Shown piece by piece: positions 9,529 to 18,327 of a DNA stretch of 64,000 bases. Below the pieces are notes generated by a model. It searched no databases, had not been told where the DNA came from, and worked only from the letters and a program-made list of their open reading frames with translations. Within the stretch, counting starts at the first letter, position 1. Every line of letters starts with the position of its first letter. The DNA lies in assembly GCA_041494885.1 (NCBI GenBank), contig JBGQBO010000004.1, positions 130,277 through 194,276 on the forward strand, in the 5' to 3' direction. A program made the position numbers and the translations under genes. Origin of the DNA: JAIQFV01 sp041494885 (GTDB taxonomy: Bacteria; Acidobacteriota; Terriglobia; JAIQFV01).

Positions 9529-10389
9529 ATGGCTTTATTTCAGAAGGGCTCTTCAGACTCGGGCTCGACCCTGCGTCTTGCACCGACGCAGAAACTCACC
9601 TCATTCGGTGTCGGTAAAATCGCTCTTGCAATATTGGTATTCCTTGTCCTGTGGGCCTCGACAACTTCTGTGCCTACAGGGCACGTAGGCGTCCTGACGC
9701 TCTTCGGGCGGGTGACGGGCGAAGCTCTATCCGAGGGTCTGCACATGATCAACCCGCTCAAGGCGGTTCACAAATTGTCGATCCAGACACAAACCATCAA
9801 GGAATCGGCCAGCGTACCCTCGAACGAAGGGCTCATGATGTCGTTGGACACTTCATTGATTTTCAAGCTCGACCGCACCAAGGCGGCCGAGCTTTACCAG
9901 GGGATCGGCGAAAATTATGTTGCCGTAGTCCTTGAGCCCAACTTGCGGGCCGCAATCCGCGGGGTGACCTCGGCACACAGCGCTAACGCACTTTACACGG
10001 GTGCGCGCGAGGAAGTGGCGCAGAGAATTCAGGACGAACTTGCTCAGACCCTTGCCCCCCGTGGGATTGTGGTTGAGCGAGTGCTGCTGCGAGACATCCA
10101 GTTGCCGGCCATGTTGCGCAGCTCCATCGAAGCGAAGCAACAGGCCGAGCAGGACGCTTTGCGCATGAGCTTTGTCCTCCAAAAGGAGAAACAGGAAGCC
10201 GAGCGCAAGCGCATCGAGGCGCAAGGCATTGCCGACTTCCAGCGCATCGTGGCCCAGGGAATCAGCCCTCAGTTGCTGGAATGGAAAGGCATCGAGGCCA
10301 CGGAGAAGCTTGCCCTGGGATCCAATGCCAAGGTGGTGATCATTGGGAATTCCAAAACGGGGCTCCCGCTGATCCTGGGACCGCAGTAG
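9529..10389 (+). CDS. Prohibitin-like SPFH (band 7) membrane protein
   Basis: The ATG at 9529 is chosen because AAGGAGG lies 5 nt upstream; the frame is open from 9436 but that extension is unlike the family. The 286-residue product has a cytosolic lead, one membrane helix (ALAILVFLVLWAST), the SPFH domain (TGHVGVLTLFGRVTGEALSEGLHMINPL... VPSNEGLMMSLDTSLIFKLD) and a charged helical region (EAKQQAEQDALRMSFVLQKEKQEAERKRIEAQG) that usually forms a coiled coil. SPFH proteins assemble ring-like scaffolds in the membrane and often modulate FtsH-type proteolysis. No NfeD or FtsH gene is adjacent. The C-terminus ends in GLPLILGPQ, a common prohibitin-like tail. Confidence 0.9.
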   Translation: MALFQKGSSDSGSTLRLAPTQKLTSFGVGKIALAILVFLVLWASTTSVPTGHVGVLTLFGRVTGEALSEGLHMINPLKAVHKLSIQTQTIKESASVPSNEGLMMSLDTSLIFKLDRTKAAELYQGIGENYVAVVLEPNLRAAIRGVTSAHSANALYTGAREEVAQRIQDELAQTLAPRGIVVERVLLRDIQLPAMLRSSIEAKQQAEQDALRMSFVLQKEKQEAERKRIEAQGIADFQRIVAQGISPQLLEWKGIEATEKLALGSNAKVVIIGNSKTGLPLILGPQ

Positions 10390-10872
10390 CCGCTCGACGC
10401 GCTCCTAAGCTTTTACATCTCTGCAGGGATTTTAGCCTGAACCCATTCTTAGGGTTTGACTCAGACGCCCTCCTTGCGTCGCGAAAACCTGTAAGTGCAG
10501 ACACGCCCCCAGCTAGTCAGGAAGCTAGCTGGCGGGGGGGGGGAATTCAACATTTCACGGTCAATCGGGTGCAAGTGGAAGGGCTGGGTGTTAGTACGTT
10601 ACTTTGGGGGGGGTTGCCCGCATTGGGAATTGCTGAACCTCAGACCCACCCCACTCTGTTTGCGAAACGAAAAGTGTTATTAACACGTGATGGATTTTCC
10701 TGTTTATGTGGGGATAGCTCCGTTCTATCCCCATTGGGGTTTGTTGAAATGTTCGAAATTTCAGGGAACTTGTCTTAGCCTCGGGACGTTTAAACAGAAG
10801 AGAGAACGCCGGGCCCCTTCCTGCATTACCGCTGCCACCTTGGAATGAGGAATTAAGCGAGGAGCACATTTA
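10390..10872. other. Intergenic stretch with G-runs, no gene recognised
   Basis: About 480 bases containing a run of ten or more G near 10533-10543 and GGGGGGGTTG near 10606. No credible gene or structured RNA was identified. GCGAGGAGC at the end is the ribosome-binding site of the next gene. Confidence 0.55.
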
Positions 10873-13302
10873 ATGGATACCTTAAAACAGGATTTGCGTT
10901 ATGCGATTCGCATGTTGCTTAAGAGTCCGGGCCTTACGCTCGTGGCGATTGTGTCGCTGGCTCTTGGCATCGGCGCCAACACGACGATTTTCAGCTGGGT
11001 GAAATCGATTCTGCTTCAACCCCTGCCCGGCGTCACCGATACTAACCGTCTGTTTGTGATGGAAGAAAGAAGCCTTTCAGGAAGTTTTACCAGCACCTCC
11101 TATCCCGATCTTTCCGATTATGAAAGAAGCATGAGATCCATGGCCGATCTTGCGGCTTACACGATGACTCCGGTGGGTTTAAGCGCGGGAGACCGAACGG
11201 ATCGGGTGTGGGGAGAACTGGTGTCGGGAAACTACTTCGAGGTGATGGGAATGAAGCCTGTTCTGGGGCGCACATTTCGCCCCGAAGAGGGCCGAGTACC
11301 CGGGGCCTACCCGGTCGTGGTGTTGAGTTACGGACTCTGGGTTCAGCGCTTCAATGCAGACCCCGGGATTTTGGGGACAACCATCAACCTGAATAGCCAT
11401 CCGTTCACTGTTATCGGGGTCGCTCCGAAGAACTTTTTTGGATCATTTGTGGGTCTCTCCATGGATCTCTGGATTCCCATCATGATGCAAAAGGAGATTT
11501 CCTCTGGGTCAAGCATGCTCGATCAGCGAGGGAGCCATTGGCTTCTCGTGTTTGTTCGTCCCAAGCCCGGCGTTTCTGCGGCGCAGGCTCACGCCTCTCT
11601 CGCCTCGACCATCCACGAATTAGCGGTCCAGTATCCGGCGACCAATAACGGTCGGACAGCGACTCTTCTTCCCATCTGGAAATCCCACTTCGGGGCTCCC
11701 CAAATCTTCAGGCCTGTGCTGACGGTGTTGATGGTAGTGGTCGGAGTGGTTCTGCTCATCGCGTGCGCCAATGTGGCCAACTTGATCCTGGCGCGCAGCC
11801 TGGGACGCCGAAAGGAAATTGCAATCCGGCTGTCTGTGGGGGCGAATCGAATTCGCCTGGTGCGCCAGTTGCTTACGGAAAGCACACTTCTGGCGCTGCT
11901 GGGAGGGGTAGCCGGACTGGGACTTGCCCATTGGGGAGCGGCCCTCCTGAGCGCCTTTTCTCCGCCGGCCAACCTGCCCATACATCTCACCATCGAGACC
12001 GACGGTCGCGTGCTCGCCTTTACTTGTTTAGTCTCCGTTTTGACCGGCCTGGTGTTTGGTTTGGTCCCGGCACTACATTCCTCGAATCCTCATCTCGTCA
12101 CGGCGCTCAAAGACGAAACCGTCCGCATGCATGGAAGATCGCGAATGCGGACCTCGCTGGTCACCCTTCAAGTGGCTCTCTCCCTGGTGCTCTTGATTGC
12201 GGCGGCGCTCTTCCTGCAAAGCCTGAAGAATGCTCAGACCATTGATCCGGGGTTTGATCCCAAAAACGTCCTGGTCGCCTCCTATGATCTGCTCGCCAAC
12301 GGGTACTCCTCGGAGCAGGGGAAAGCCTTTCAGAAGCAGTTGCTCGACCGTGTTCAAGGTATTCCAGGCGTGCAGTCCGTAAGCCTGATCCGGCGCCTAC
12401 CGCTCGGATTCACGGGAGGGAGTTCAAGCAGCGTGACCATTGATGGCTACGTCCCGAAAGCCAATGAAGAAGTGGTGATTTCCATGAACTGGATGGGGCC
12501 GGATTATTTCCATACCATGCGGACCCCCATCCTTAAGGGACGCGATTTCACACTTCAGGATGAGGCCTCCACCCAGCGTTACGTGATCATTAACCAGGCC
12601 ATGGCGGATCGTTATTGGGGAGGCAGAGATCCGGTGGGACAGAAGATGCAAGTGGGCTCCGCAGCGTGCGAAGTGATCGGCGTGGTGAAGACCGGTAAAT
12701 ACGAAAGCCTGGGAGAAGATCCCGTGCCGTATATGTTCTTTCCTCTTTTGCAGTTCTATCACCCGGATGCCACACTGGTCGTGCGCGTCGAAGGAGATCC
12801 GGCCGCGTACCAGTCCGCCGTCCGCGCGGTGGTGCACGCCCTGGATTCCCGCCTGCCGCTCTTTGACATCAATCGATTGTCTGATTATATGGGTACGCCG
12901 GTCTTCGCGCCCCGTATGGCCGCTTCAATCCTGGGGCTGTTCGGCATCCTGGCGTTGGTCCTGGCAACGGTAGGCCTTTACAGCGTCATGGCCTATTCGG
13001 TCATGCAACGGAGCCACGAAATTGGCATCCGGATGGCGCTGGGGGCACAGCGAAAAGATGTCCTGTCTCTCGTCGTCAAGCAAGGCCTCTTCATCACGGG
13101 AACCGGGATCGCCTTGGGTCTCTTGGGAGCCTTCGGCGTCACGCGCTTTGCTCGCAGCCTGCTTTTCGGAATCAGTCCCGCCGATCCGTTGACTTACATT
13201 GGCCTGTCGCTGTTACTTTTTCTCGTCGCCATCCTGGCCTGCCTCATTCCTGCGCGGCGTGCGACACAAATCGATCCATTGGTGGCGCTGAGGTATGAAT
13301 AG
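10873..13302 (+). CDS. ADOP-family ABC transporter permease (MacB/FtsX-like), complete
   Basis: A complete 809-residue permease beginning MDTLKQDLRYAIRMLLKSPG, so it lacks the soluble prefix of the gene at the left edge. The first helix (LTLVAIVSLALGIGAN) is followed by a MacB periplasmic domain. Then come three FtsX helices (LLIACANVANLILARSLGRRKEIAIRL), a second central helix pair, another periplasmic domain and a final FtsX block (SHEIGIRMALGAQRKDVLSLVV). The internal duplication of two MacB/FtsX halves is the ADOP hallmark. No ATPase or regulator is adjacent. Family members are thought to couple to separately encoded ATPases for export or mechanotransmission; the substrate is unknown. Confidence 0.92.
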   Translation: MDTLKQDLRYAIRMLLKSPGLTLVAIVSLALGIGANTTIFSWVKSILLQPLPGVTDTNRLFVMEERSLSGSFTSTSYPDLSDYERSMRSMADLAAYTMTPVGLSAGDRTDRVWGELVSGNYFEVMGMKPVLGRTFRPEEGRVPGAYPVVVLSYGLWVQRFNADPGILGTTINLNSHPFTVIGVAPKNFFGSFVGLSMDLWIPIMMQKEISSGSSMLDQRGSHWLLVFVRPKPGVSAAQAHASLASTIHELAVQYPATNNGRTATLLPIWKSHFGAPQIFRPVLTVLMVVVGVVLLIACANVANLILARSLGRRKEIAIRLSVGANRIRLVRQLLTESTLLALLGGVAGLGLAHWGAALLSAFSPPANLPIHLTIETDGRVLAFTCLVSVLTGLVFGLVPALHSSNPHLVTALKDETVRMHGRSRMRTSLVTLQVALSLVLLIAAALFLQSLKNAQTIDPGFDPKNVLVASYDLLANGYSSEQGKAFQKQLLDRVQGIPGVQSVSLIRRLPLGFTGGSSSSVTIDGYVPKANEEVVISMNWMGPDYFHTMRTPILKGRDFTLQDEASTQRYVIINQAMADRYWGGRDPVGQKMQVGSAACEVIGVVKTGKYESLGEDPVPYMFFPLLQFYHPDATLVVRVEGDPAAYQSAVRAVVHALDSRLPLFDINRLSDYMGTPVFAPRMAASILGLFGILALVLATVGLYSVMAYSVMQRSHEIGIRMALGAQRKDVLSLVVKQGLFITGTGIALGLLGAFGVTRFARSLLFGISPADPLTYIGLSLLLFLVAILACLIPARRATQIDPLVALRYE

Positions 13303-13608
13303 AGCGTTCAGCTATCAGCTTTCAGCCATCAGCGGTCAGTCAGAGCACGCAGGCACGAATGCAACGTTGATCGTATTGAAGCCATTTGCTTGATAGGTGG
13401 TGAAAGGCCCAGAGATTGCGTCAATAGAGATGAAAGATATTAGGTGGGAGTTGTTCCAGGGGAGAGATTCATTCTGAAAAGCAATCCTCTGCCCACAATG
13501 AATGAAAGGCGATGTACTCGCAGGCCCGTCGCAGGAATAAATAGGGGGCGACGTAAATGAAAAACAAGCGAAAATCCAGGCGCTTCTGTTGTGCCCGCTC
13601 GAAAAGGA
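13303..13608. other. Intergenic stretch between convergent genes
   Basis: About 305 bases. The first 40 bases contain short direct repeats (AGCTATCAGCTTTCAGCCATCAG, a CAGC/TCAG-type simple pattern). No gene or terminator with a T-run was seen. Confidence 0.5.
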
Positions 13609-15762
13609 TTACATAGCCTTGATGGCCTCCTTGACTCGGTCTGGCGTCATAGGCATCTGGAACAAGCGGGCACCGACCGCATCAAAAATGGCGTTGGCAA
13701 TGACCGCCCCAATCGGCACGATCGCCGGCTCTCCCCCGCCCTGGGGCGTGAGCTCGTCGTTCTTCACGAGGATGGCCTCAATCTCCGGCAATCCGGAGAA
13801 ACGAGGGAGTTCGTAAGTATCAAAATTCTTTGTCATTAACTCGCCCCCCTTAAAACGAACCTCCTCCGATAATGCATAGCCCAGTCCCATCATGATGCAC
13901 CCTTCCATCTGCATCCTCGCTCCATCCGGATTGATGACAATTCCCATGTCCTGGGCACACACGATCCGATTGACCTTCACCTTTCCACTCGCTTTATCGA
14001 CTTTAACCTCCGCGATCGTGGCCACATAGGTTCCGGCATCAATTCCGCAGGCGATCCCATAACCGCGACCACTGGGAAGGGGCGATTTCTTCCACCCAAA
14101 TCGGTCGGCCGCCGCCTCAAGGACGCTCCGCATTCTCTTGTCGGAGGTGTTGTTCAGGCGGAATTCCAGCGGATCGATCTTTGCCTTGGCCGCCATAATG
14201 TCGATCTGTGATTCCCTGGCGAAGACGTTGATATTCGCTCCGGGAGCACGCCAGGGTCCGGTGGCAAAGAGGTGCGCTTTTCCGGGATCCCTTCCCCATT
14301 GACCATAAACCCGAATGAGATTGTGCGGGACATCATAGAATTGCTCTGCGCTTCTCGCGCCCGCAAAGTACACGTGATAATCCCACAGGCAGATCTTGCC
14401 CGCACTATTAGTACCGGATTTGACCTTGACCACCGCTGCTGGCCTGAACGTATCGTAGAAGAATTCCTCCGCCCGGCTCCAGGTGACTTGAACCGGTTTT
14501 CCTGCAATCTTTGCCAGCTTCGCCGCTTCGATTGCCTGAAGACCAGCGCTGCTCTTCCCTCCAAATCCCCCCCCCACGAAGGGAGTGATGACCCGGACGT
14601 TTTCAGGGGAAACGCCAAGAGCTTGCGCAATCTGTTGCTGGTTCGGAAACGGTGTTTGAGTTGATGTCCAGACCGTTACTTTTCCCCCTTCAACTCTTGC
14701 GAGAGCGGTATGCGTTTCAATGGGAGCATGCGCGCCATACCCATTCATATATTTTCGATCGAAGACCTCTACGGCGGCCTTCTCACCTTCCGCCAGGTCT
14801 CCTTTCCGCTCTCTTTCCTGCATCTGAGGGGCGGCGCTCAAAAGGTGGTCAAAGATCGTCTTATCGTCAACCGTCGCCTTGGGGACATCGAATTCCGCCT
14901 TGATACTTGCAAGCGCTTTTTCCGCGCCCTCCGGGTCCGGGTGTAACACAGCAATCAGGCTGCCCTCCTTGACCACGGTAACCCCGGGCATTTTCTCGGC
15001 TACTGAGGTATCGGCGCTCTTCAGTGTCGCTCCGTGTGCAGGAGGACGCAGGATTCTTGCGTACACCATGCCGGGCAACCGTATGTCTCCGGCATACTGC
15101 GCCTTGCCGGTAACCTTCGTAATTCCATCCATGCGGTTCACCGGCTTGCCCATTACCGCAAACTCAGAGACGGACTTCGTCACGGCTTTTCCATCCAGTT
15201 TGCGTGAAATCTTCTGCCCTTTTGCCAACTGCCCAAAAGTCAAGCGCCTGCCCTTATCTGCAGTGACGAACACCACCCCGTCTTGCGCGCTCAACTTTTC
15301 TTTGGGTGTCTTCAGTTGCTCCGAGGCCAGATCCAGCAAGACAGCCTTGGCTTCCGCCGCCGCCGCCCTGAGTGCCGGACCAAAGAATCGTGTCGACATC
15401 GAGCCAAAGGTCCCCATGTCCCACGGGCATAGTTCAGTATCCCCGAGTACCATATGGATGGATTCCAACGAGACCCCGAGTTCGTCTGCTGCCATCTGCG
15501 CCAGGGATGTGATGATGCCTTGTCCCATCTCGATCTTTCCCGAATAAACGGTCACCTGGCCATCCTCGGCGATCCGCAGGTAGGCATTAAAATCGGTTGG
15601 GTAACCTCTTCCCCGGGGCTCCTGCCCAAAGAGATCGGATACGTCACAGGTGAAAAAAACGATGATGCCACCGCCAAACATCTTCATGAAGTCGCGCCGC
15701 GCAAGTAACCGATGGGGAGTGGAGTACGGCATTTCCATGACCTCAGATTCTTCTTTTCGCAT
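13609..15762 (-). CDS. Molybdopterin-binding subunit of a xanthine dehydrogenase/IorB-type hydroxylase, Tat-exported
   Basis: A 717-residue large subunit. The N-terminus carries a twin-arginine signal (RRDFMKMFGGG). The first domain (FNAYLRIAEDGQVTVYSGKIEMGQGIITSLAQMAADEL) and the molybdenum-cofactor segments (FVGGGFGGKSS, RAPGANINVFARESQID) place it in the aldehyde oxidase/isoquinoline 1-oxidoreductase beta class. A 154-residue 2Fe-2S subunit gene lies 65 nt upstream on the same strand, so the enzyme is the two-subunit type without an FAD subunit. Electrons would leave through the iron-sulfur subunit to an unidentified carrier, often a cytochrome. The substrate, an aldehyde or N-heterocycle, cannot be told from sequence. 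Confidence 0.92.
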   Translation of the reverse strand: MRKEESEVMEMPYSTPHRLLARRDFMKMFGGGIIVFFTCDVSDLFGQEPRGRGYPTDFNAYLRIAEDGQVTVYSGKIEMGQGIITSLAQMAADELGVSLESIHMVLGDTELCPWDMGTFGSMSTRFFGPALRAAAAEAKAVLLDLASEQLKTPKEKLSAQDGVVFVTADKGRRLTFGQLAKGQKISRKLDGKAVTKSVSEFAVMGKPVNRMDGITKVTGKAQYAGDIRLPGMVYARILRPPAHGATLKSADTSVAEKMPGVTVVKEGSLIAVLHPDPEGAEKALASIKAEFDVPKATVDDKTIFDHLLSAAPQMQERERKGDLAEGEKAAVEVFDRKYMNGYGAHAPIETHTALARVEGGKVTVWTSTQTPFPNQQQIAQALGVSPENVRVITPFVGGGFGGKSSAGLQAIEAAKLAKIAGKPVQVTWSRAEEFFYDTFRPAAVVKVKSGTNSAGKICLWDYHVYFAGARSAEQFYDVPHNLIRVYGQWGRDPGKAHLFATGPWRAPGANINVFARESQIDIMAAKAKIDPLEFRLNNTSDKRMRSVLEAAADRFGWKKSPLPSGRGYGIACGIDAGTYVATIAEVKVDKASGKVKVNRIVCAQDMGIVINPDGARMQMEGCIMMGLGYALSEEVRFKGGELMTKNFDTYELPRFSGLPEIEAILVKNDELTPQGGGEPAIVPIGAVIANAIFDAVGARLFQMPMTPDRVKEAIKAM

Positions 15763-15827
15763 GATGACCCTCAGATCCTTGAATACAATTCCGAATTTTC
15801 TAAGATTAGGGGATTCACATTCAGTCG

Positions 15828-16292
15828 CTATACCTTCTTCGACACACTTTCTACCGCTTCGACGATCCGCTTATGGGCCGCGCACCGGCATAGATTATGG
15901 TCCATACCCGAGATGATCTGATCCCGGGTGGGTCTTGGATTCCTCAGCAACAGGGCATAGGCATTCATGATCATGCCAGGTGTGCAAAACCCGCATTGCA
16001 GCGCCCCGTGCTCGGCAAATGCCTTCTGAAGAGGATGCAGGGTCCCGTTTCGGGCCAGACCCTCGATGGTCGTCACCTCTTTCCCGCGGACCTCCCTTAC
16101 GGAAAGTTGGCACGACCGGACCGCCTCCTTGCCGACCACCACGGTGCAGGCGCCGCACAGCCTCTCTCCGCACCCGAATTTTGTACCCGTGAGGCCCAGG
16201 TCCGTTCGTAGAACCCAGAGGAGCATCCGGTCACCTTCGATATCTAATTTCGTGGCTCTACCGTTCAGTTGGAAAGTAATGGTTTCTTTCAT
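15828..16292 (-). CDS. (2Fe-2S)-binding subunit of the molybdenum hydroxylase
   Basis: This 154-residue protein has the full pattern of the small subunit. A plant-type ferredoxin domain contains CGERLCGACTVVV and a further Cys (RSCQLS). A helical domain carries CGFCTPGMIM and NLCRCAAHKRI, the four cysteines of the second cluster. It is the first gene of a two-gene operon with the molybdopterin subunit downstream. It has no export signal of its own and would ride with the Tat-bearing partner, a known arrangement. AAGAAGAG near the start is a weak ribosome-binding site. Confidence 0.93.
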   Translation of the reverse strand: MKETITFQLNGRATKLDIEGDRMLLWVLRTDLGLTGTKFGCGERLCGACTVVVGKEAVRSCQLSVREVRGKEVTTIEGLARNGTLHPLQKAFAEHGALQCGFCTPGMIMNAYALLLRNPRPTRDQIISGMDHNLCRCAAHKRIVEAVESVSKKV

Positions 16293-16895
16293 GGCAGACT
16301 CTTCTTATTGGATAGTTTGATGAGAACGCAATCGTGTTAGGTTTGAATCCCTAAGAGTGGAAGCAGCCCCTTTTGTATGATCCCCCCCTTGCCAGCTGGG
16401 CTGTGCATAGTCCTGACATAGCCGTCGTTTTAAAGCCTCCGTCAACCTGATCGAATCATCCACGATGAGAACGGTGGAAGTCAAGAGAAGAAAGGGAGGG
16501 AGGAGATCCAGGAGGCATTTGTCATGACAACTCGAATGTGGATGGCTTGCCGGTCTGGTAGCCCCGGCGCGTTCCTACGCCGGGGGCACTTCTTTGAAGA
16601 CGAGAGGATTCATCCTTCAAGGAATACTCCACTATGCGAATCAATGTGGTACACCCTTGAGTCTTGCCAGAAACTGCCGGAATGAAATCTTCAGACACCA
16701 GCCCCCGGCACAAGGACATGCCGGGGCTACCTGAGGGCGCCGTCAAAAGGTGACGATCATTGTTATTCTTGATCAACGAGAGGCGACGATTCGTACACGT
16801 GCCCACCAGCGTGTGTGCACACCCAGCCCAATGACTCAGCCTCGTTCAGCGTCGAGGGGAGAGGGGTCGATGTATCGCAGGTGCGCCAGCCGGGG
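16293..16895. other. Intergenic region holding a REPIN-like element
   Basis: About 600 bases between the hydroxylase operon and the VOC gene. Its only recognisable content is the palindromic repeat pair at 16557-16731, listed separately. No ORF with protein-like features was found. Confidence 0.6.
16557..16731. repeat. REPIN-like pair of inverted palindromic repeats
   Basis: GGTAGCCCCGGC (16557-16568) and its exact complement GCCGGGGCTACC (16720-16731) bound a 175-bp unit. Each end is itself a hairpin: CCCCGGCG/CGCCGGGG with an 8-nt loop at 16562-16585, and GCCCCCGGCA/TGCCGGGGC at 16701-16727. Two palindromes in inverted orientation describe a REP doublet (REPIN) or a very short MITE. No RAYT transposase gene lies in the window. 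Confidence 0.7.
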
Positions 16896-17273
16896 TTAGG
16901 AAGTGTGTTGCGAGACGGACAGAACATTGCCGTCGGGGTCTTTGAACCAGGCCACCTTGTCGCCATTAGGCGCTGTCCAGATGCCGAGCTCGTCTTGTCC
17001 GGGCAGTCCATAGCGCTCAAAGTGGACTCCCCGTTTCTCCAACCCCGACACCATCGCCTCGATGTTTGAGGCTTCCCATCCCAGGATTGTAAATTGCTGG
17101 GGCTTGAAGTCCGGAACCTTCGAAATCCGCACCATGATCCCGCCGGCATCGAGCACCAGCGCAAAGCGATCCTCGCTCACAAAACGAAGCCCCAACACCC
17201 CTTCATAAAACGATCTGGCTCTTTTATAGTCCTGAGTGGGAGCAAACGCCACTATCTTTGAGGAACCTAACAT
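16896..17273 (-). CDS. VOC-family (glyoxalase-fold) protein
   Basis: The ATG at 17273 is chosen because GAGGAGG sits 8 nt upstream; the frame is open further to 17336 but that part is not family-like. The 125-residue product has the paired beta-alpha-beta-beta-beta modules of the vicinal oxygen chelate fold: KIVAFAPTQDYKRARSFYEGVLGLRFV and the ending NGDKVAWFKDPDGNVLSVSQH. The typical metal-ligand glutamate position at the end reads differently, so metal-dependent glyoxalase activity is not assured. It is divergent from an AraC-type regulator 85 bp away, which may control it. Confidence 0.85.
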   Translation of the reverse strand: MLGSSKIVAFAPTQDYKRARSFYEGVLGLRFVSEDRFALVLDAGGIMVRISKVPDFKPQQFTILGWEASNIEAMVSGLEKRGVHFERYGLPGQDELGIWTAPNGDKVAWFKDPDGNVLSVSQHTS

Positions 17274-17358
17274 GGGGCCCTCCTCATTTGTGTTTTGGGA
17301 AAACTGCAAATATATTACCGCTAGACCGGTTAACATTCTTTCGATATTATGACAAGAA

Positions 17359-18162
17359 ATGTTGAATACGCGTCAACCTCTTTACTTTGATCCACGGGGT
17401 CATCCCACCTCCCGGGTCACCACGCTCACGTACGACTTCTCGGACGGGCATGTAGTCCCGCGGCATTATCATGACCGGGATCAGCTGGTGTATGCGTGCC
17501 AGGGGGTCATGACCGTCCGAACGGATGAGGGGACATGGGTCGTCCCTACGCAGCGTGCGGTGTGGATTCCGGCGCGCGTCCCCCATGGAATCACCATGTC
17601 GGGCGCTGTGTCCATGCGGACCTTGTATTTGAAGCCCTCCCTCGTGCGAACTCTTCCGAGGAGCTGTTGTGTTGTCAATGTCTCGCTCCTTCTGAGGGAG
17701 TTGATTCTCCATGCCTGCAAATTTCCATGGCTAAGCAGTAGAGTCCCCCTCCAGGCTCACCTCCTATCTTTCCTTGTTGATCAGTTGGAAACCCTCCACG
17801 CCATTCCCCTTCAGCTTCCCAATCCTCGAGACCCAAGGGCCGTGAGGGTCGCAGCAATTCTTTTGCAGGATCCGGCCGACCAACGCCCGCTGCAAGAGAT
17901 TTGTAAGGATGCCGGGGCAAGCAAGCGCACCGTCGAGAGACTGTTCCAACAGGAAACCAGCATGACCTTTGGAAAATGGAGGCAGCAACTCCGGCTCATG
18001 CAGGCCATGCGACTCCTTGCCGAAGGGGAAAAGATTACCCATGCCGCTCTTGAGTCTGGCTACAGCACTCCCAGCGCCTTCATTTCGATGTTTAAAAGGA
18101 TGCTTGGAACCACACCCCATCGCTATTTTGAGAAACCGGTGGTAGAGGAGAATTTGGATTAG
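17359..18162 (+). CDS. AraC-family transcriptional regulator with N-terminal cupin
   Basis: A 267-residue protein. The N-terminal ~100 residues form an AraC-type cupin (HVVPRHYHDRDQLVYACQGVMTVRTDEGTWVVPTQRAVWIPARVPHGI). The C-terminal ~100 form the two-HTH AraC DNA-binding domain (LQEICKDAGASKRTVERLFQQETSMTFGKWRQQLRLMQAMRLL... AALESGYSTPSAFISMFKRMLGTTPHRYF). The HxHxxxQLVYA pattern matches regulators that repress or activate neighbouring efflux or detoxification genes. It is divergent from the VOC gene, which makes that gene the likely target. The inducer is unknown. Confidence 0.93.
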   Translation: MLNTRQPLYFDPRGHPTSRVTTLTYDFSDGHVVPRHYHDRDQLVYACQGVMTVRTDEGTWVVPTQRAVWIPARVPHGITMSGAVSMRTLYLKPSLVRTLPRSCCVVNVSLLLRELILHACKFPWLSSRVPLQAHLLSFLVDQLETLHAIPLQLPNPRDPRAVRVAAILLQDPADQRPLQEICKDAGASKRTVERLFQQETSMTFGKWRQQLRLMQAMRLLAEGEKITHAALESGYSTPSAFISMFKRMLGTTPHRYFEKPVVEENLD

Positions 18163-18327
18163 GTATGGAGAGCGGGTGCCGCAGCCAGCAGCTTTAATGG
18201 TCTATCCCAAGAGCATCGCCCTTCGCGTTTCACTCGGGATCCGTATAACTCGAATTCGTCTTCACAGCCCATCATTCGGGAATGAACAGGCCCAGGGCCA
18301 GTCAATTCCCTGAGCGAGTTCAGCTCT

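Noticed and set aside
10390..10872. Poly-G runs as a possible phase-variation switch
   Set aside because: The runs lie in non-coding sequence far from the next start and do not sit in a recognisable promoter spacer.
14879..15547. 222-codon plus-strand ORF
   Set aside because: Antisense shadow of the molybdopterin subunit; Ser/Pro-rich, no motif.
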